Notes: generated from the sequence alone by a model not told the origin. Shown: positions 1-9,340, counted from the stretch's first letter. The stretch: 64,000 nt of DNA from Caulobacter sp. SL161 (GCF_026672375.1 NZ_JAPPRA010000001.1:1426001-1490000); one strand, 5' to 3'. Numbers and translations are program-made.

Positions 1-1
1 A

Positions 2-733
2 CAGCGTATCAACACCGGCAAGAAGATCGGTAGCGCCAAGGACAACGGCGCCATCTGGGCGACCGCCAAGAACCAGTCGGCTACCGCCGGCAGCATGAAC
101 GCCGTGAAGGACTCGCTGCAACGCGGTCAGTCGACGATCGACGTCGCGCTCGCCGCCGGCGACACCATCACCGACCTGCTCGGCAAGATGAAGGAAAAGG
201 CCCTGGCCGCTTCCGACACCTCGCTGAACACCGCCTCGTTCAACGCCCTGAAGTCGGACTTCGATTCGCTGCGTGACCAGATCACGAAGGCCGCTTCGAA
301 CGCCAAGTTCAACGGCGTCAGCATCGCTGACGGCACGACCACCAAGCTGAGCTTCCTGGCCAACTCGGACGGTTCGGCCTTCACCGTCACCGCCAAGACC
401 CTGACCCTCGGCGGCCTGGGCCTGACGGCGACCTCCAGCTTCACGACGGCGGCTGCCGCCAAGACGATGATCGGCACCATCGACACGGCGCTGCAGACGG
501 CCACCAACAAGCTGGCCTCGCTGGGCACCAGCTCGACGGGTCTGGACACTCACCTGACCTTCGTCGGTAAGCTGCAAGACAGCCTGGACGCCGGCGTGGG
601 CAACCTGGTGGACGCTGACCTGGCCAAGGAAAGCGCCAAGCTGCAGTCGCTGCAAACCAAGCAGCAGCTGGGCGTTCAGGCGCTGTCGATCGCGAACCAG
701 TCTTCGTCTTCGATCCTGAGCCTGTTCCGCTAA
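2..733 (+). CDS. Flagellin, copy 1 of 3 (5' end outside window)
   Basis: Structural subunit of the flagellar filament, exported through the flagellar type III apparatus. The reading frame is open from base 2 (first codons QRINTGKK), so the start lies upstream of the window; the first internal Met is at base 95. The visible part is about 243 residues and aligns without gaps to copies 2 and 3 from the conserved D0/D1 amino-terminal helix to the LSLFR carboxyl end. Differences from copy 2 are concentrated in the central stretch after FNGVSIA and in the last 13 residues. It resembles the FljK/FljM/FljN/FljO group of Caulobacter flagellins. A terminator follows at 762-790. Which paralogue this is cannot be told from sequence alone. 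Confidence 0.95.
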   Translation, partial: QRINTGKKIGSAKDNGAIWATAKNQSATAGSMNAVKDSLQRGQSTIDVALAAGDTITDLLGKMKEKALAASDTSLNTASFNALKSDFDSLRDQITKAASNAKFNGVSIADGTTTKLSFLANSDGSAFTVTAKTLTLGGLGLTATSSFTTAAAAKTMIGTIDTALQTATNKLASLGTSSTGLDTHLTFVGKLQDSLDAGVGNLVDADLAKESAKLQSLQTKQQLGVQALSIANQSSSSILSLFR

Positions 734-761
734 GCCGGACTTCGACGCGTTCGTCGTCGAG

Positions 762-790
762 AAGGGCGGATCTTCGGATCCGCCCTTTTT
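762..790 (+). terminator. Rho-independent terminator of flagellin copy 1
   Basis: An 11-bp perfect stem (AAGGGCGGATC) with a TTCG tetraloop is followed by a run of five T. The same structure with nearly the same flanks recurs after copy 2. Confidence 0.9.
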
Positions 791-1001
791 CTATGGGGCA
801 TGCCTGGCATGTTCCGTGAGTCATTCCGGGCTGTTCGCGAGCGCTTCTGCTTTGGCGCTCTTTGAAGATGCTAATCTTCAGTCTGACTGTAGAGTAAACA
901 TGTATTATGGTTAAAATGTAAGTTATCTATATCTGTATTTGATGAACGTCGCCTATACTATGCTTGTGAAAAATATAGAAAGGGCAATTAGGTACTGGTG
1001 C

Positions 1002-1035
1002 GGTGGGCAAAACGCCCACCGGTCGTCAAAACGAC
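1002..1035 (+). promoter_or_regulatory. Double hairpin in the flagellin copy 2 mRNA leader
   Basis: Two adjacent hairpins lie just before the ribosome binding site: GGTGGGC/GCCCACC with loop AAAAC at 1002-1020, and GTCGT/ACGAC with loop CAAA at 1022-1035. The same pair stands before copy 3. In C. crescentus, FlbT binds the 5' untranslated region of flagellin mRNA and controls its stability; that these hairpins are the target here is an inference. Confidence 0.7.
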
Positions 1036-1065
1036 ACCGGCAACCTCCAAAGGAAGCGTTTCGTT

Positions 1066-1887
1066 ATGGCGCTGAACAGCATCAACACGAACTCGGGCGC
1101 GCTAATCGCCCTGCAAAACCTGAACTCGACGAACGCCGAGCTGACCCAGGTTCAACAGCGTATCAACACCGGCAAGAAGATCGGTAGCGCCAAGGACAAC
1201 GGCGCCATCTGGGCGACCGCCAAGAACCAGTCGGCCACCGCCAACAGCATGAACGCCGTGAAGGACTCGCTGCAACGCGGCCAGTCGACGATCGACGTCG
1301 CGCTCGCCGCCGGCGACACCATCACCGACCTGCTCGGCAAGATGAAGGAAAAGGCCCTGGCCGCTTCCGACACCTCGCTGAACACCGCCTCGTTCAACGC
1401 CCTGAAGTCGGACTTCGACTCGCTGCGTGACCAGATCACGAAGGCTGCTTCGAACGCCAAGTTCAACGGCGTCAGCATCGCCAACGGTTCGACCGCCAAG
1501 CTGACCTTCCTGGCCAACTCGGACGGTTCGGGCTTCACCGTCACCGCCAAGACCCTGACCCTGGCGGGCCTGGGCCTGACCGCCACGTCGACCTTTACGA
1601 GCGCCAGCGCCGCCAAGACGATGATCACCACCATCGACACGGCGCTGCAGACGGCGACCAACAAGCTGGCCTCGCTGGGCACCAGCTCGACGGGTCTGGA
1701 CACTCACCTGACCTTCGTCGGCAAGCTGCAAGACAGCCTGGACGCCGGCGTGGGCAACCTGGTGGACGCTGACCTGGCCAAGGAAAGCGCCAAGCTGCAG
1801 TCGCTGCAAACCAAGCAGCAGCTGGGCGTTCAGGCGCTGTCGATCGCGAACTCCTCGAGCTCGGCGATCCTGAGCCTGTTCCGATAG
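1066..1887 (+). CDS. Flagellin, copy 2 of 3
   Basis: Flagellar filament subunit of 273 residues, the usual length of Caulobacter FljK-type flagellins. The start at 1066 ([20 protein letters not shown]) is chosen because AAGGAAG lies 9 bases upstream and all paralogues begin alike; an in-frame GTG at 1003 falls inside the leader hairpins and is rejected. The conserved N-terminal helices (to about residue 140) and C-terminal helices (from about residue 200) form the coiled core, and the short centre is the variable surface domain. No -24/-12 sigma-54 element was recognised in the AT-rich upstream stretch 880-1000. It is followed by its own terminator, so each copy appears to be its own transcription unit. 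Confidence 0.97.
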   Translation: MALNSINTNSGALIALQNLNSTNAELTQVQQRINTGKKIGSAKDNGAIWATAKNQSATANSMNAVKDSLQRGQSTIDVALAAGDTITDLLGKMKEKALAASDTSLNTASFNALKSDFDSLRDQITKAASNAKFNGVSIANGSTAKLTFLANSDGSGFTVTAKTLTLAGLGLTATSTFTSASAAKTMITTIDTALQTATNKLASLGTSSTGLDTHLTFVGKLQDSLDAGVGNLVDADLAKESAKLQSLQTKQQLGVQALSIANSSSSAILSLFR

Positions 1888-1915
1888 GCCGGACTTCGAC
1901 GCGTTCGTCGTCGAG

Positions 1916-1944
1916 AAGGGCGGATCCTCGGATCCGCCCTTTTT
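1916..1944 (+). terminator. Rho-independent terminator of flagellin copy 2
   Basis: The stem AAGGGCGGATC with a short loop is followed by TTTTT. Together with about 25 bases before it, it is nearly identical to the copy 1 terminator. Confidence 0.9.
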
Positions 1945-2158
1945 CTATGGAGTTTGAGGTTTCATATCGAGACGCAAGATTTTCAGCGCTTCCAAAGTCG
2001 TATCTGAAATATCGTTGTCTCGCCTGTACGTCCGGATCGGCGCGCTTCATTAAATGCGAGTTACGGCAGGATTTTTGTAGAGTTAAGAGAGTCTTGTCGC
2101 GTTAATCGAATAACGACGTTTCGTGAACTATATCGAAAGCGGAGCGTCATATTGTCGC

Positions 2159-2192
2159 GGTGGGCAAAACGCCCACCGGTCGTCAAAACGAC
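2159..2192 (+). promoter_or_regulatory. Double hairpin in the flagellin copy 3 mRNA leader
   Basis: Same two hairpins as before copy 2 (2159-2177 and 2179-2192). Downstream, CTCC-AAAG-GGAG can form a further small hairpin that would cover the Shine-Dalgarno sequence. The spacing to the start codon is the same as in copy 2. Confidence 0.7.
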
Positions 2193-2222
2193 ACCGGAAA
2201 CCTCCAAAGGGAGTGTTTCGTC

Positions 2223-3044
2223 ATGGCGCTAAACAGCATCAATACGAACTCTGGCGCGCTGATCGCGCTGCAGAACCTGAACACCACCAGTTCTGAACTG
2301 AACACCGTCCAGCAACGCATCAGCACCGGCAAGAAGATCGGCAGCGCCAAGGACAACGGCGCCATCTGGGCGACCGCCAAGAACCAGTCGGCCACCGCCA
2401 ACAGCATCAACGCCGTCAAGGACTCGCTGCAGCGCGGGCAGTCGACGATCGATGTGGCCCTGGCCGCCGGCGACACCATCACCGACCTGCTGGGCAAGAT
2501 GAAGGAAAAGGCGCTCGCGGCGTCGGACACCTCGCTGAGCACCGCCTCGTTCAACGCCCTGAAGGCCGACTTTGAGTCGCTGCGCGATCAGGTCACCAAG
2601 GCCGCGACCAACGCCAAGTTCAACGGCGTCAGCATCGCCAATGGTTCGACCGCCAAGCTGACCTTCCTGGCCAACTCGGACGGTTCGGGCTTCACCGTCA
2701 CCGCCAAGACCCTGACCCTGGAGGGCCTGGGCCTGACGACCGGTTCGACCTTTACCGACGCCACGGCGGCCAAGGGGATGATCACCACCGTCAACACCGC
2801 GCTGCAGACGGCCACCAACAAGCTGGCCTCGCTGGGCACCAGCTCGACGGGTCTGGACACTCACCTGACCTTTGTGGGCAAGCTGCAGGACAGCCTGGAC
2901 GCCGGCGTGGGCAACCTGGTGGACGCCGACCTGGCCAAGGAAAGCGCCAAGCTGCAGTCGCTGCAAACCAAGCAGCAGCTGGGCGTTCAGGCGCTGTCGA
3001 TCGCCAATTCGTCCAGCTCGGCGATCCTCAGTCTTTTCCGATAG
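2223..3044 (+). CDS. Flagellin, copy 3 of 3
   Basis: Flagellar filament subunit of 273 residues. The start at 2223 has GGGAG upstream and begins [11 protein letters not shown] like copy 2. It is the most diverged of the three: [10 protein letters not shown] instead of [10 protein letters not shown] near the N-terminus, and [10 protein letters not shown] in the central variable domain, while the C-terminal 70 residues are essentially unchanged. The last residues ([12 protein letters not shown]) match copy 2, not copy 1. It lies about 335 bases after copy 2 on the same strand with its own leader and terminator. Confidence 0.97.
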   Translation: MALNSINTNSGALIALQNLNTTSSELNTVQQRISTGKKIGSAKDNGAIWATAKNQSATANSINAVKDSLQRGQSTIDVALAAGDTITDLLGKMKEKALAASDTSLSTASFNALKADFESLRDQVTKAATNAKFNGVSIANGSTAKLTFLANSDGSGFTVTAKTLTLEGLGLTTGSTFTDATAAKGMITTVNTALQTATNKLASLGTSSTGLDTHLTFVGKLQDSLDAGVGNLVDADLAKESAKLQSLQTKQQLGVQALSIANSSSSAILSLFR

Positions 3045-3108
3045 GCTGACGACCGGACGGGCGGATCCCTCTGCGAATCCGCCTCAACGGTTGCGGCGTT
3101 AGACCTGG

Positions 3109-3140
3109 AAAGGGACGGCCCTTGTGGTCCGTCCCTTTTT
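3109..3140 (+). terminator. Terminator of flagellin copy 3
   Basis: AAAGGGACGGCC pairs with GGTCCGTCCCTTT with one bulge, followed by a T run. A smaller GCGGAT/AATCCGC hairpin precedes it at about 3061-3083. Confidence 0.8.
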
Positions 3141-3154
3141 CAGACCAGGGGGCT

Positions 3155-4738
3155 TCAAGCTAGGCCTGGCCCCTCGATCCGCAGCGCCGGCGTGAAGGCC
3201 GGGCGGTGATCGGGCAGCCGAACGACCAGAGCGTCGGCCTCATGGCGGAAGGGCAGGGCCTGATCCCCGCCGACCAGGCCGACCCGCCGCACCTGGCCTT
3301 CTGTCCCGCCCAGGCTCTTGATCCGCATCTCGCCCTGCGGCCAGTCCATGGCCAGGGCGTAGAGCGCCCCGCCCTTGGTGGTGAAGCGGATGTCGGCGGC
3401 CTCGAACGGCTTTGCCGCGCCTTCGCCGTGCATGCCCTCGACCAGCCGCGTCGGCCCTTCGCCGAAGACACGCCAGGGGCGGGTCCCATGGATCGTCTCG
3501 GCGTTCACCGCCATCCAGCCGGCCATCTCCGCCAGCACCTTTTTCTCCAGATCGTCGATCGAGCCGTCGCCGCGCTGGGGGATGGACAGCAGCAGGCAGC
3601 CGTTCTTGCTGACCACGTCGATCAGCCGCTGGATCACCGCACGCCCGGACTTGTAGCCGCCGCGCTCGTACAGCGGCCGGTCATAGTGCCAGCTGCCGAT
3701 GCAGGTGCAGGTCTGCCAGGGCTCCTCGCGCAGGCGGTCGGAGAAGCCGCGCTCGACATCCTCGACGATCGCGCGCCGCTGCAGGGGCGACAGCTTCTTG
3801 CCGGTCACCACGGCGTCGCCGCGCCGCAGGTTGTAGTAGTAGGCGGTGGCGTCCAGTCCCGCCTGGCCCAGCGGCAGGCCGTAGTTGTCGAAATAGACCA
3901 TGTCGGGACGGTAGCGCTCGACCAGGTCGTTCTGCCGCGCCAGCCAGTTGCGCACGAAGCCTGGATTGTTCGGCGGCGGGGTCTCGAGCCACTGACCGTC
4001 GTTGGCGTCATGCCAGGCGTTGGCGGCGGCGATGCTGTCGATCCCGTCGGGGATCACCATGTTGCGGCCGGTATAGAGGTCCTGCGGATCCAGGCCCTCC
4101 CACCACTGGCCCTTGCCGTCGGCCTTGGTCAGGCGGAAGGCGTCGTAGCGCTGGCCCTTGCGCGGGCCCTCGGCGTCGTAGCCATAGGCCGTCTGCCACC
4201 AGTGCCAGGCGTGGGCGCCATGGTTGGAGACGCCGAACCTCAGGCCATGGGCCCGGGCGACCTTGGCCCAGGTTCCGACGATGTCGCGCCTGGGGCCAAC
4301 GCGCGTGGTGTTCCAGGCGTGGTGGCGGCTGTCGAACATGTCGAGATTGTCGTGATGGTTGGCCATCGACATGAAGTACTTCGCGCCCGCTCCGACATAG
4401 GTCTTCATCAGACCTTCGGGGTCCCAGTTCTCGGCCTTCCAGCGCGGGATGAATTGCATGAAGCCGAAGTCGGCCGGGTGGCCGTAGGTCTTTACGTGGT
4501 GGTCGTAGAAGGGGTTGCCCTGCTGGTACATCTGGCGGCCGTACCAGTCGCCGAACTCGGGCACGCACTGCGGGCCCCAGTGCGACCAGATGCCGAGCTT
4601 GGCGTCCCGGAACCAGTCGGGAACCTTGTAGCCGGCCGCCAGCGACTCCCAGCTCGGCTGGAAGCGGGGCGCGGAGAGGGCGGGGGAGGCGGACAGGGCG
4701 GCGGCGCCCGCCAGCAGCGTCCTTCGGGTGTAAGTCAT
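3155..4738 (-). CDS. Exported alpha-L-fucosidase-like glycosidase (GH29)
   Basis: Probably cleaves terminal alpha-L-fucose from plant glycans outside the cytoplasm. The 527-residue product starts MTYTRRTLLAGAAALSA, a Tat-type signal (twin Arg, then a hydrophobic segment); the frame stays open further upstream but that region overlaps the GH97 gene, so 4738 is preferred. GH29 features are WFRDAKLGIWSHWGP near residue 42, the YFMSMANHHDNLDMFDS block near 121, and the strand-end motif MVYFDNYG, whose Asp284 fits the family nucleophile. Only 8 bases separate it from the GH97 gene upstream, so they are likely cotranscribed. Substrate specificity within GH29 is not determined. Confidence 0.9.
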   Translation of the reverse strand: MTYTRRTLLAGAAALSASPALSAPRFQPSWESLAAGYKVPDWFRDAKLGIWSHWGPQCVPEFGDWYGRQMYQQGNPFYDHHVKTYGHPADFGFMQFIPRWKAENWDPEGLMKTYVGAGAKYFMSMANHHDNLDMFDSRHHAWNTTRVGPRRDIVGTWAKVARAHGLRFGVSNHGAHAWHWWQTAYGYDAEGPRKGQRYDAFRLTKADGKGQWWEGLDPQDLYTGRNMVIPDGIDSIAAANAWHDANDGQWLETPPPNNPGFVRNWLARQNDLVERYRPDMVYFDNYGLPLGQAGLDATAYYYNLRRGDAVVTGKKLSPLQRRAIVEDVERGFSDRLREEPWQTCTCIGSWHYDRPLYERGGYKSGRAVIQRLIDVVSKNGCLLLSIPQRGDGSIDDLEKKVLAEMAGWMAVNAETIHGTRPWRVFGEGPTRLVEGMHGEGAAKPFEAADIRFTTKGGALYALAMDWPQGEMRIKSLGGTEGQVRRVGLVGGDQALPFRHEADALVVRLPDHRPAFTPALRIEGPGLA

Positions 4739-4746
4739 CGTCGATC

Positions 4747-6762
4747 CTAAAGCGCCGGTGTGAGGCGAACGACGCCGCCGCCGCTGGGCGCCAGCTTCAG
4801 AGAGAGGGTCTGGCCGGCCTTCACCGACTGGGTGCGGGTCTTCAGCGCCGTCGGCTCGGCGCCGTCCTCGCGGATCTCCGCCGAGAAGGCTCCGTTCCCG
4901 AGGAAGCTCAGCGGAACCCTCACCGTCCGCCCCGCCTCGTTGGTCATGGCCCCGACCCACCAGTCCGCGCCCTTGCGGCGCGCGATGATGATGTACTGGC
5001 CGATCTCGCCCGATAGCACGCGGGTCTCATCCCAGCTGGTCGGAACCGCGCTGATGAAATCCAGCCCGGCCGGCGAGGCGGCGTAGGTCAGCGGACTGTC
5101 CGAGACCATGGTCAGCGGGCTGTCATAGACGACGTACATGGCCAGGGCCTGGCCGCGGGTGGTCTGCACGGTGGGCAGGATGAACTGGCTCTTGAAGTCC
5201 TTGGGGGCGACGTTCCGGAAGCCGCCGGGCGTATAGTCCATCGGCCCCAGCAGCATCCGCGTGAAGGGCAGGGTGACATTGTGGGTGGCGGTGATCCGCC
5301 GACTCCACTTGTTGTACTCCGCGCCCAGCACGCCCTCTTGGGTCACATAGTGCGGATAGGGGCGAACGAGGCCCGTCGGGCGATAGGCGCCGTGCAGGTC
5401 GACCATCAGGCGGTGCTCGCCGGCCTTGGTCAGCAGGCGGTGGTAGAAGTCGACCATCTGCTGGTCGTTGCGGTCCATGAAGTCGACCTTGATCCCCTTG
5501 ATCCCCCAGGCCTCGTAGGCGGCCAGCGCCTCATCCATCTGGGCGTCCAGCGCCTTCCAGTGCACCCAGAGCATGATCCCGACGCCGCGCTCGCGGCCAT
5601 AGGCGATCAGGTCGGCGATATTGATTGCGGGGATCGGCCGGGTGACATCCGTGCCCGGAAGAACCTTCGGGGCCTGTCCCGAACCGACGTACCAGCCGTC
5701 GTCGATCAGCATGTATTCCAGCCTGTTGGCCGCCGCGAAGTCGATGAAGCCCTTCATCGCCGCGTCGGTCATGCCCTCGGCCCCGGCGACCTTGCCGCCG
5801 TTCCACCAGTCCCAGGCGGCCTTGCCGGGCTTGATCCAACTGGTGTCGGTCAGGGCCGTCGGTGGGTTCAGGCTGGTCATCAGGTTCGAGGCCACCAGGT
5901 CGCCCGGCGCCTCGCCGACCATGACCACGCGCCAGGACGAGACCGTGTCGGTCCCGATCCGTGTCAGCACGGCCTTGTTCGGATCATCCAGGCGCGGCGC
6001 CAACTGGGCCTGCAGGCCAAGGCCGCCGTCGCCGCGTCCGGTCAGGTAGAGCCCGGCCCAGTTGCGAAGGTCCGCCTCGGCCAGGGCGAAGGTCGCGCCC
6101 TTCGCGGTCTGGCAGACGACGGGCAGCTCATACAGGGCCGAGGCCCGGAAGCCGCGGGCCATGACCGGGTCGTACTCGCCCTCGTGCGAGGTGCCGAACC
6201 GCCCCAGATTCAGCGCCCAGCAGCGATCGTCGCCGGCGAAGTCGAAGCGGGTTTCCTCGCCGACCACGGCGACGCCCGCGAGATCGGCCTGGTCGGGCAG
6301 CACATAGCGGAACGCCACCCCGTCGTCATAGGCGCGGGCGATGATCTTCAGCCGCCGCTGCAATCCGCCCGTTTCGAGAAATTCTACGGTGGTCTCGTTG
6401 TAGCGGTCGCGGACAGTGCGGGTTTTGCCGACGACCAGCTCATAGGTCTCGTCCGCGCTGCGCTGCGTGGCGCCGGTGATCTTCATCCCGCTCGACAAGG
6501 CGCCGCCCTTGTCGAGCACAAGCCCCAGCGGCGAGGGGGTGATCAGCGTCTGACCCTTGAACTGCAAGGTGAAGTTGGCTTGGCCGCCTTGATCCGAGAG
6601 GCTGATCCGGGTCCGGCCATCGGGCGAGGCGATCACGTGATCGGCGGCGTGGACCGGCGCGGCGGTGGCGCTGATAGCGCCCAGCGCTGTCAGCGCTGTC
6701 AGAAAGTGGCTTGGGGCCCACATTTGAAGTTTCCAACCCGATCTTGTCTGTCTATTTGTCAT
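4747..6762 (-). CDS. Secreted GH97 alpha-glycosidase, retaining type
   Basis: Hydrolyses alpha-linked galactosides or glucosides. From the Met at 6762 it is 671 residues with a positively charged N-terminus and a Sec-like signal ending near PVHAAD; a second Met at 6723 is possible but would leave an uncharged n-region. The N-terminal beta-sandwich is followed by the (beta/alpha)8 barrel with AWDWWNGG (about 316), LIDDGWY (about 352), KVDFMDRNDQ (Asp427) and YVTQEGVLGAE (Glu476). An Asp in the KVDF position with Glu about 50 residues later resembles the retaining GH97 clade (alpha-galactosidase type) and not the inverting SusB type; this is inferred from motif memory. It heads an operon with the GH29 gene and is divergent from GH3. 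Confidence 0.9.
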   Translation of the reverse strand: MTNRQTRSGWKLQMWAPSHFLTALTALGAISATAAPVHAADHVIASPDGRTRISLSDQGGQANFTLQFKGQTLITPSPLGLVLDKGGALSSGMKITGATQRSADETYELVVGKTRTVRDRYNETTVEFLETGGLQRRLKIIARAYDDGVAFRYVLPDQADLAGVAVVGEETRFDFAGDDRCWALNLGRFGTSHEGEYDPVMARGFRASALYELPVVCQTAKGATFALAEADLRNWAGLYLTGRGDGGLGLQAQLAPRLDDPNKAVLTRIGTDTVSSWRVVMVGEAPGDLVASNLMTSLNPPTALTDTSWIKPGKAAWDWWNGGKVAGAEGMTDAAMKGFIDFAAANRLEYMLIDDGWYVGSGQAPKVLPGTDVTRPIPAINIADLIAYGRERGVGIMLWVHWKALDAQMDEALAAYEAWGIKGIKVDFMDRNDQQMVDFYHRLLTKAGEHRLMVDLHGAYRPTGLVRPYPHYVTQEGVLGAEYNKWSRRITATHNVTLPFTRMLLGPMDYTPGGFRNVAPKDFKSQFILPTVQTTRGQALAMYVVYDSPLTMVSDSPLTYAASPAGLDFISAVPTSWDETRVLSGEIGQYIIIARRKGADWWVGAMTNEAGRTVRVPLSFLGNGAFSAEIREDGAEPTALKTRTQSVKAGQTLSLKLAPSGGGVVRLTPAL

Positions 6763-6796
6763 ACAAACTAGACGACCTCTGGATCGCCGTCGAGGG

Positions 6797-6814
6797 GTAT
6801 GACAACGTTGTCGA
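6797..6814. promoter_or_regulatory. Palindromic operator candidate between GH97 and GH3
   Basis: GACAACGTTGTC (6801-6812) is a perfect 12-bp palindrome with a central CG, as in LacI-family operators. GTATGACAA (6797-6805) is also the inverted repeat of TTGTCATAC at 6756-6764. It lies in the 91-bp divergent promoter region, so it could control both genes. Confidence 0.5.
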
Positions 6815-6853
6815 CGCGGCGCGTGGCCGTCGAACGAAGAAGAGTTGGGGAGT

Positions 6854-9325
6854 ATGAACACCAAGACCCTTTGCATCGCCCTCTTGGCGTCCACCTTCCT
6901 GGCCGGCGTCGCGTCGGCCGAGAGCGCGGCTCAATCCACCGCCCAGCCCGCCAAGTGGCCTGCGGCCAAGAGCCAGGGCCTGATTGATCCGGCCACCGAA
7001 GCCTTCGTCGACTCGGTGCTGGCCAAGCTGACCCTTGAAGAGAAGGTCGGCCAGCTGATCCAGGCCGATATCGGCTCGATCAAGCCCGAGGACCTGAAGA
7101 TCTATCCGCTGGGCTCGATCCTGGGGGGCGGCAGCTCGCCACCGCTGAACGCGCCCGACCGCTCGCCGCAAAAGCCGTGGGTCGACACGGCCAAGGCCTT
7201 CCGCGAGGCCGCGGCCCAGCGCGTGGGCGGGACCCATGTGCCGCTGATCTTCGGCATCGACGCCGTGCACGGCAACAACAACGTCGTCGGCGCGACCCTC
7301 TTCCCGCACAATATCGGCCTGGGCGCGGCGCGTGATCCCGAGCTGATCCGCCGCATCGGCAAGGCCACGGCGCTGGAAACCTCGGCCGCCGGCTTCGATT
7401 GGGCGTTCGGCCCGACCCTGGCCGCGCCGCGCGACGACCGCTGGGGCCGCACCTACGAAGGCTATTCGGAAGATCCGGCCATCATCCGCCAGTACGGCGG
7501 CGAGATGATCCTGGGCCTGCAGGGCGCGGTCGCGCCGTTCACCGGCGGCAAGGGCGGGGTGATCCAGCAGGGCCTCGTCGCGGCCAGCGCCAAGCACTTT
7601 CTGGGTGACGGCGGCACCGACAAGGGCGTCGACCAGGGCGACACCAAGGTCTCCGAGGACGAGCTGGTCCGCATCCACGCCCAGGGCTATGTGCCGGCCA
7701 TCAACGCCGGCGCCCTGACCATCATGGCCTCGTTCAACAGCTGGAACGGCCAGAAGATGCACGGCAACAAGAGCCTGCTGACCGACGTCCTGAAGGGCAA
7801 GATGGGCTTCGACGGCTTCATCGTCGGCGACTGGAACGGCCACGGCCAGGTGGCGGGCTGCAAGCCGACCGATTGCCCGCAGTCGATCAACGCCGGCCTC
7901 GACATGTTCATGGCCCCCGACAGCTGGAAGGGGCTCTACGACAACACCCTGGCCCAGGCGAAGTCGGGTGTGATCCCGATGGCTCGCATCGATGACGCCG
8001 TGCGCCGCATCCTGCGCGTCAAGGCCAAGATGGGCCTGTTCCAGGCCGCGCGTCCGTATGAAGGCCGCGAAGGCGTGATCGGCGCGCCCGAGCACCGCGC
8101 TATCGCCCGCGAGGCGGTCCGCAAGTCGCTTGTCCTGCTGAAGAACGACGGCGTTCTGCCGGTGAAGGCTTCAGCCAATGTGCTGGTCGCCGGCTCCGGC
8201 GCCGACGACATCGGAAAGCAGTCGGGCGGCTGGACCCTGTCGTGGCAGGGCACCGGCAACACCAACGCCGACTTTCCCAACGCCGAGTCGATCTGGACCG
8301 GCGTGAAGTCGGCGGTCGAGGCCGGCGGCGGTCGCGCGACGCTCAGCGTCGACGGCAAGTTCGACAAGAAGCCGGACGTGGCCATCGTCGTCTTCGGTGA
8401 AAATCCGTATGCGGAAGGTGTCGGCGACCTGAAGTCCACGCTCGAGTATCAGCCGGGCGACAAGGCGGACCTGGCCCTGCTCAAGAGCCTGAAAGCCCAG
8501 GGCGTGAAGGTGGTGTCGGTGTTCCTCACCGGCCGTCCGCTGTGGGTCAATCCCGAGATCAACGCCTCGGACGCCTTCGTGGCCGCCTGGCTGCCGGGCT
8601 CGGAAGGCGGCGGCGTGGCCGACGTGCTGATCGGCGACAAGGCCGGCAAGCCGCGTCACGACTTCCACGGCAAGCTGTCGTTCAGCTGGCCCAAGACCGC
8701 CGGCCAGTTCCGCCTGAACAAGGGGGAGAAGGGCTATGATCCGCTGTTCGCCTACGGCTATGGCCTGTCCTACGCCAAGCCGGGCAAGGTCGGTCGGTTG
8801 TCCGAGGTCTCCGGCGTCAAGGTGGTGACCGAGAACACCAGCAACTACTTCGTGGGCGGCAAGACCCCCGAGCCGTTCGCCTTCCAGGCCGCGCCGAGCA
8901 CGTCGGTGCGGATTGCGCCGGTCGACGCCGGCAACGTCCAGGAGGCCGGCCGTCAGATCACCTTCGCGGGCGACACGCCGGCGACGCTGTCGATCGTCGG
9001 CGACAAGCCGATGGATCTGTCGTTCCAGACCAACGCCGACATGGCGCTGTCGTTCTCCTACCGTCTGGACGCCCAGGCTGCGGGGCGCGTGACCCTGGCC
9101 ATGGGCGAGGGACGTCTGGACGTCACGCCGCCGGCTGGTTCGCCGACCGGGCAGTGGGCCGGCGTCAAGATCCCGCTCAAGTGCTTCCAGGCCGCCGGGA
9201 CGGACGTGACCAAGGTCACCGCGCCGTTCGAACTGGCCTCGACCGGCGCCTTCCAGGTGTCGATCGCCGAGGTGAAGCTGACCGCCGATCCCGCCGGCGC
9301 GGTCTGCCCGGCCAAGGCGCAGTAG
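6854..9325 (+). CDS. Secreted GH3 beta-glucosidase / exo-beta-glucan glucohydrolase
   Basis: Releases glucose (possibly xylose) from beta-glucan oligosaccharides. The product is 823 residues from the ATG at 6854 (GGGGAG just upstream; a TTG at 6845 is also in frame). A Sec signal is followed by the GH3 N-terminal barrel with FGIDAVHGNNNV (about 133), KHFLGDGGTDKGVDQGD (about 248) and GFDGFIVGDWNGHG, where Asp326 is the expected nucleophile. The second GH3 domain runs from about 420 to 640, with PGSEGGGVADVLIG and an FAYGYGLSY end. The last about 150 residues form a beta-rich domain as seen in ExoP-type exo-1,3/1,4-beta-glucanases. It is divergent from GH97/GH29, which suggests shared induction. 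Confidence 0.95.
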   Translation: MNTKTLCIALLASTFLAGVASAESAAQSTAQPAKWPAAKSQGLIDPATEAFVDSVLAKLTLEEKVGQLIQADIGSIKPEDLKIYPLGSILGGGSSPPLNAPDRSPQKPWVDTAKAFREAAAQRVGGTHVPLIFGIDAVHGNNNVVGATLFPHNIGLGAARDPELIRRIGKATALETSAAGFDWAFGPTLAAPRDDRWGRTYEGYSEDPAIIRQYGGEMILGLQGAVAPFTGGKGGVIQQGLVAASAKHFLGDGGTDKGVDQGDTKVSEDELVRIHAQGYVPAINAGALTIMASFNSWNGQKMHGNKSLLTDVLKGKMGFDGFIVGDWNGHGQVAGCKPTDCPQSINAGLDMFMAPDSWKGLYDNTLAQAKSGVIPMARIDDAVRRILRVKAKMGLFQAARPYEGREGVIGAPEHRAIAREAVRKSLVLLKNDGVLPVKASANVLVAGSGADDIGKQSGGWTLSWQGTGNTNADFPNAESIWTGVKSAVEAGGGRATLSVDGKFDKKPDVAIVVFGENPYAEGVGDLKSTLEYQPGDKADLALLKSLKAQGVKVVSVFLTGRPLWVNPEINASDAFVAAWLPGSEGGGVADVLIGDKAGKPRHDFHGKLSFSWPKTAGQFRLNKGEKGYDPLFAYGYGLSYAKPGKVGRLSEVSGVKVVTENTSNYFVGGKTPEPFAFQAAPSTSVRIAPVDAGNVQEAGRQITFAGDTPATLSIVGDKPMDLSFQTNADMALSFSYRLDAQAAGRVTLAMGEGRLDVTPPAGSPTGQWAGVKIPLKCFQAAGTDVTKVTAPFELASTGAFQVSIAEVKLTADPAGAVCPAKAQ

Positions 9326-9340
9326 GACGCTCTCAAACCT

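Noticed and set aside
939..961. Sigma-70 promoter TTGATG...TATACT before flagellin copy 2
   Set aside because: The spacing of 9 bases is too short for -35/-10 elements, and no sigma-54 pattern was found either.
3206..4750. Plus-strand frame of 514 codons opposite the GH29 gene
   Set aside because: Antisense shadow; the minus-strand frame has clear GH29 motifs.
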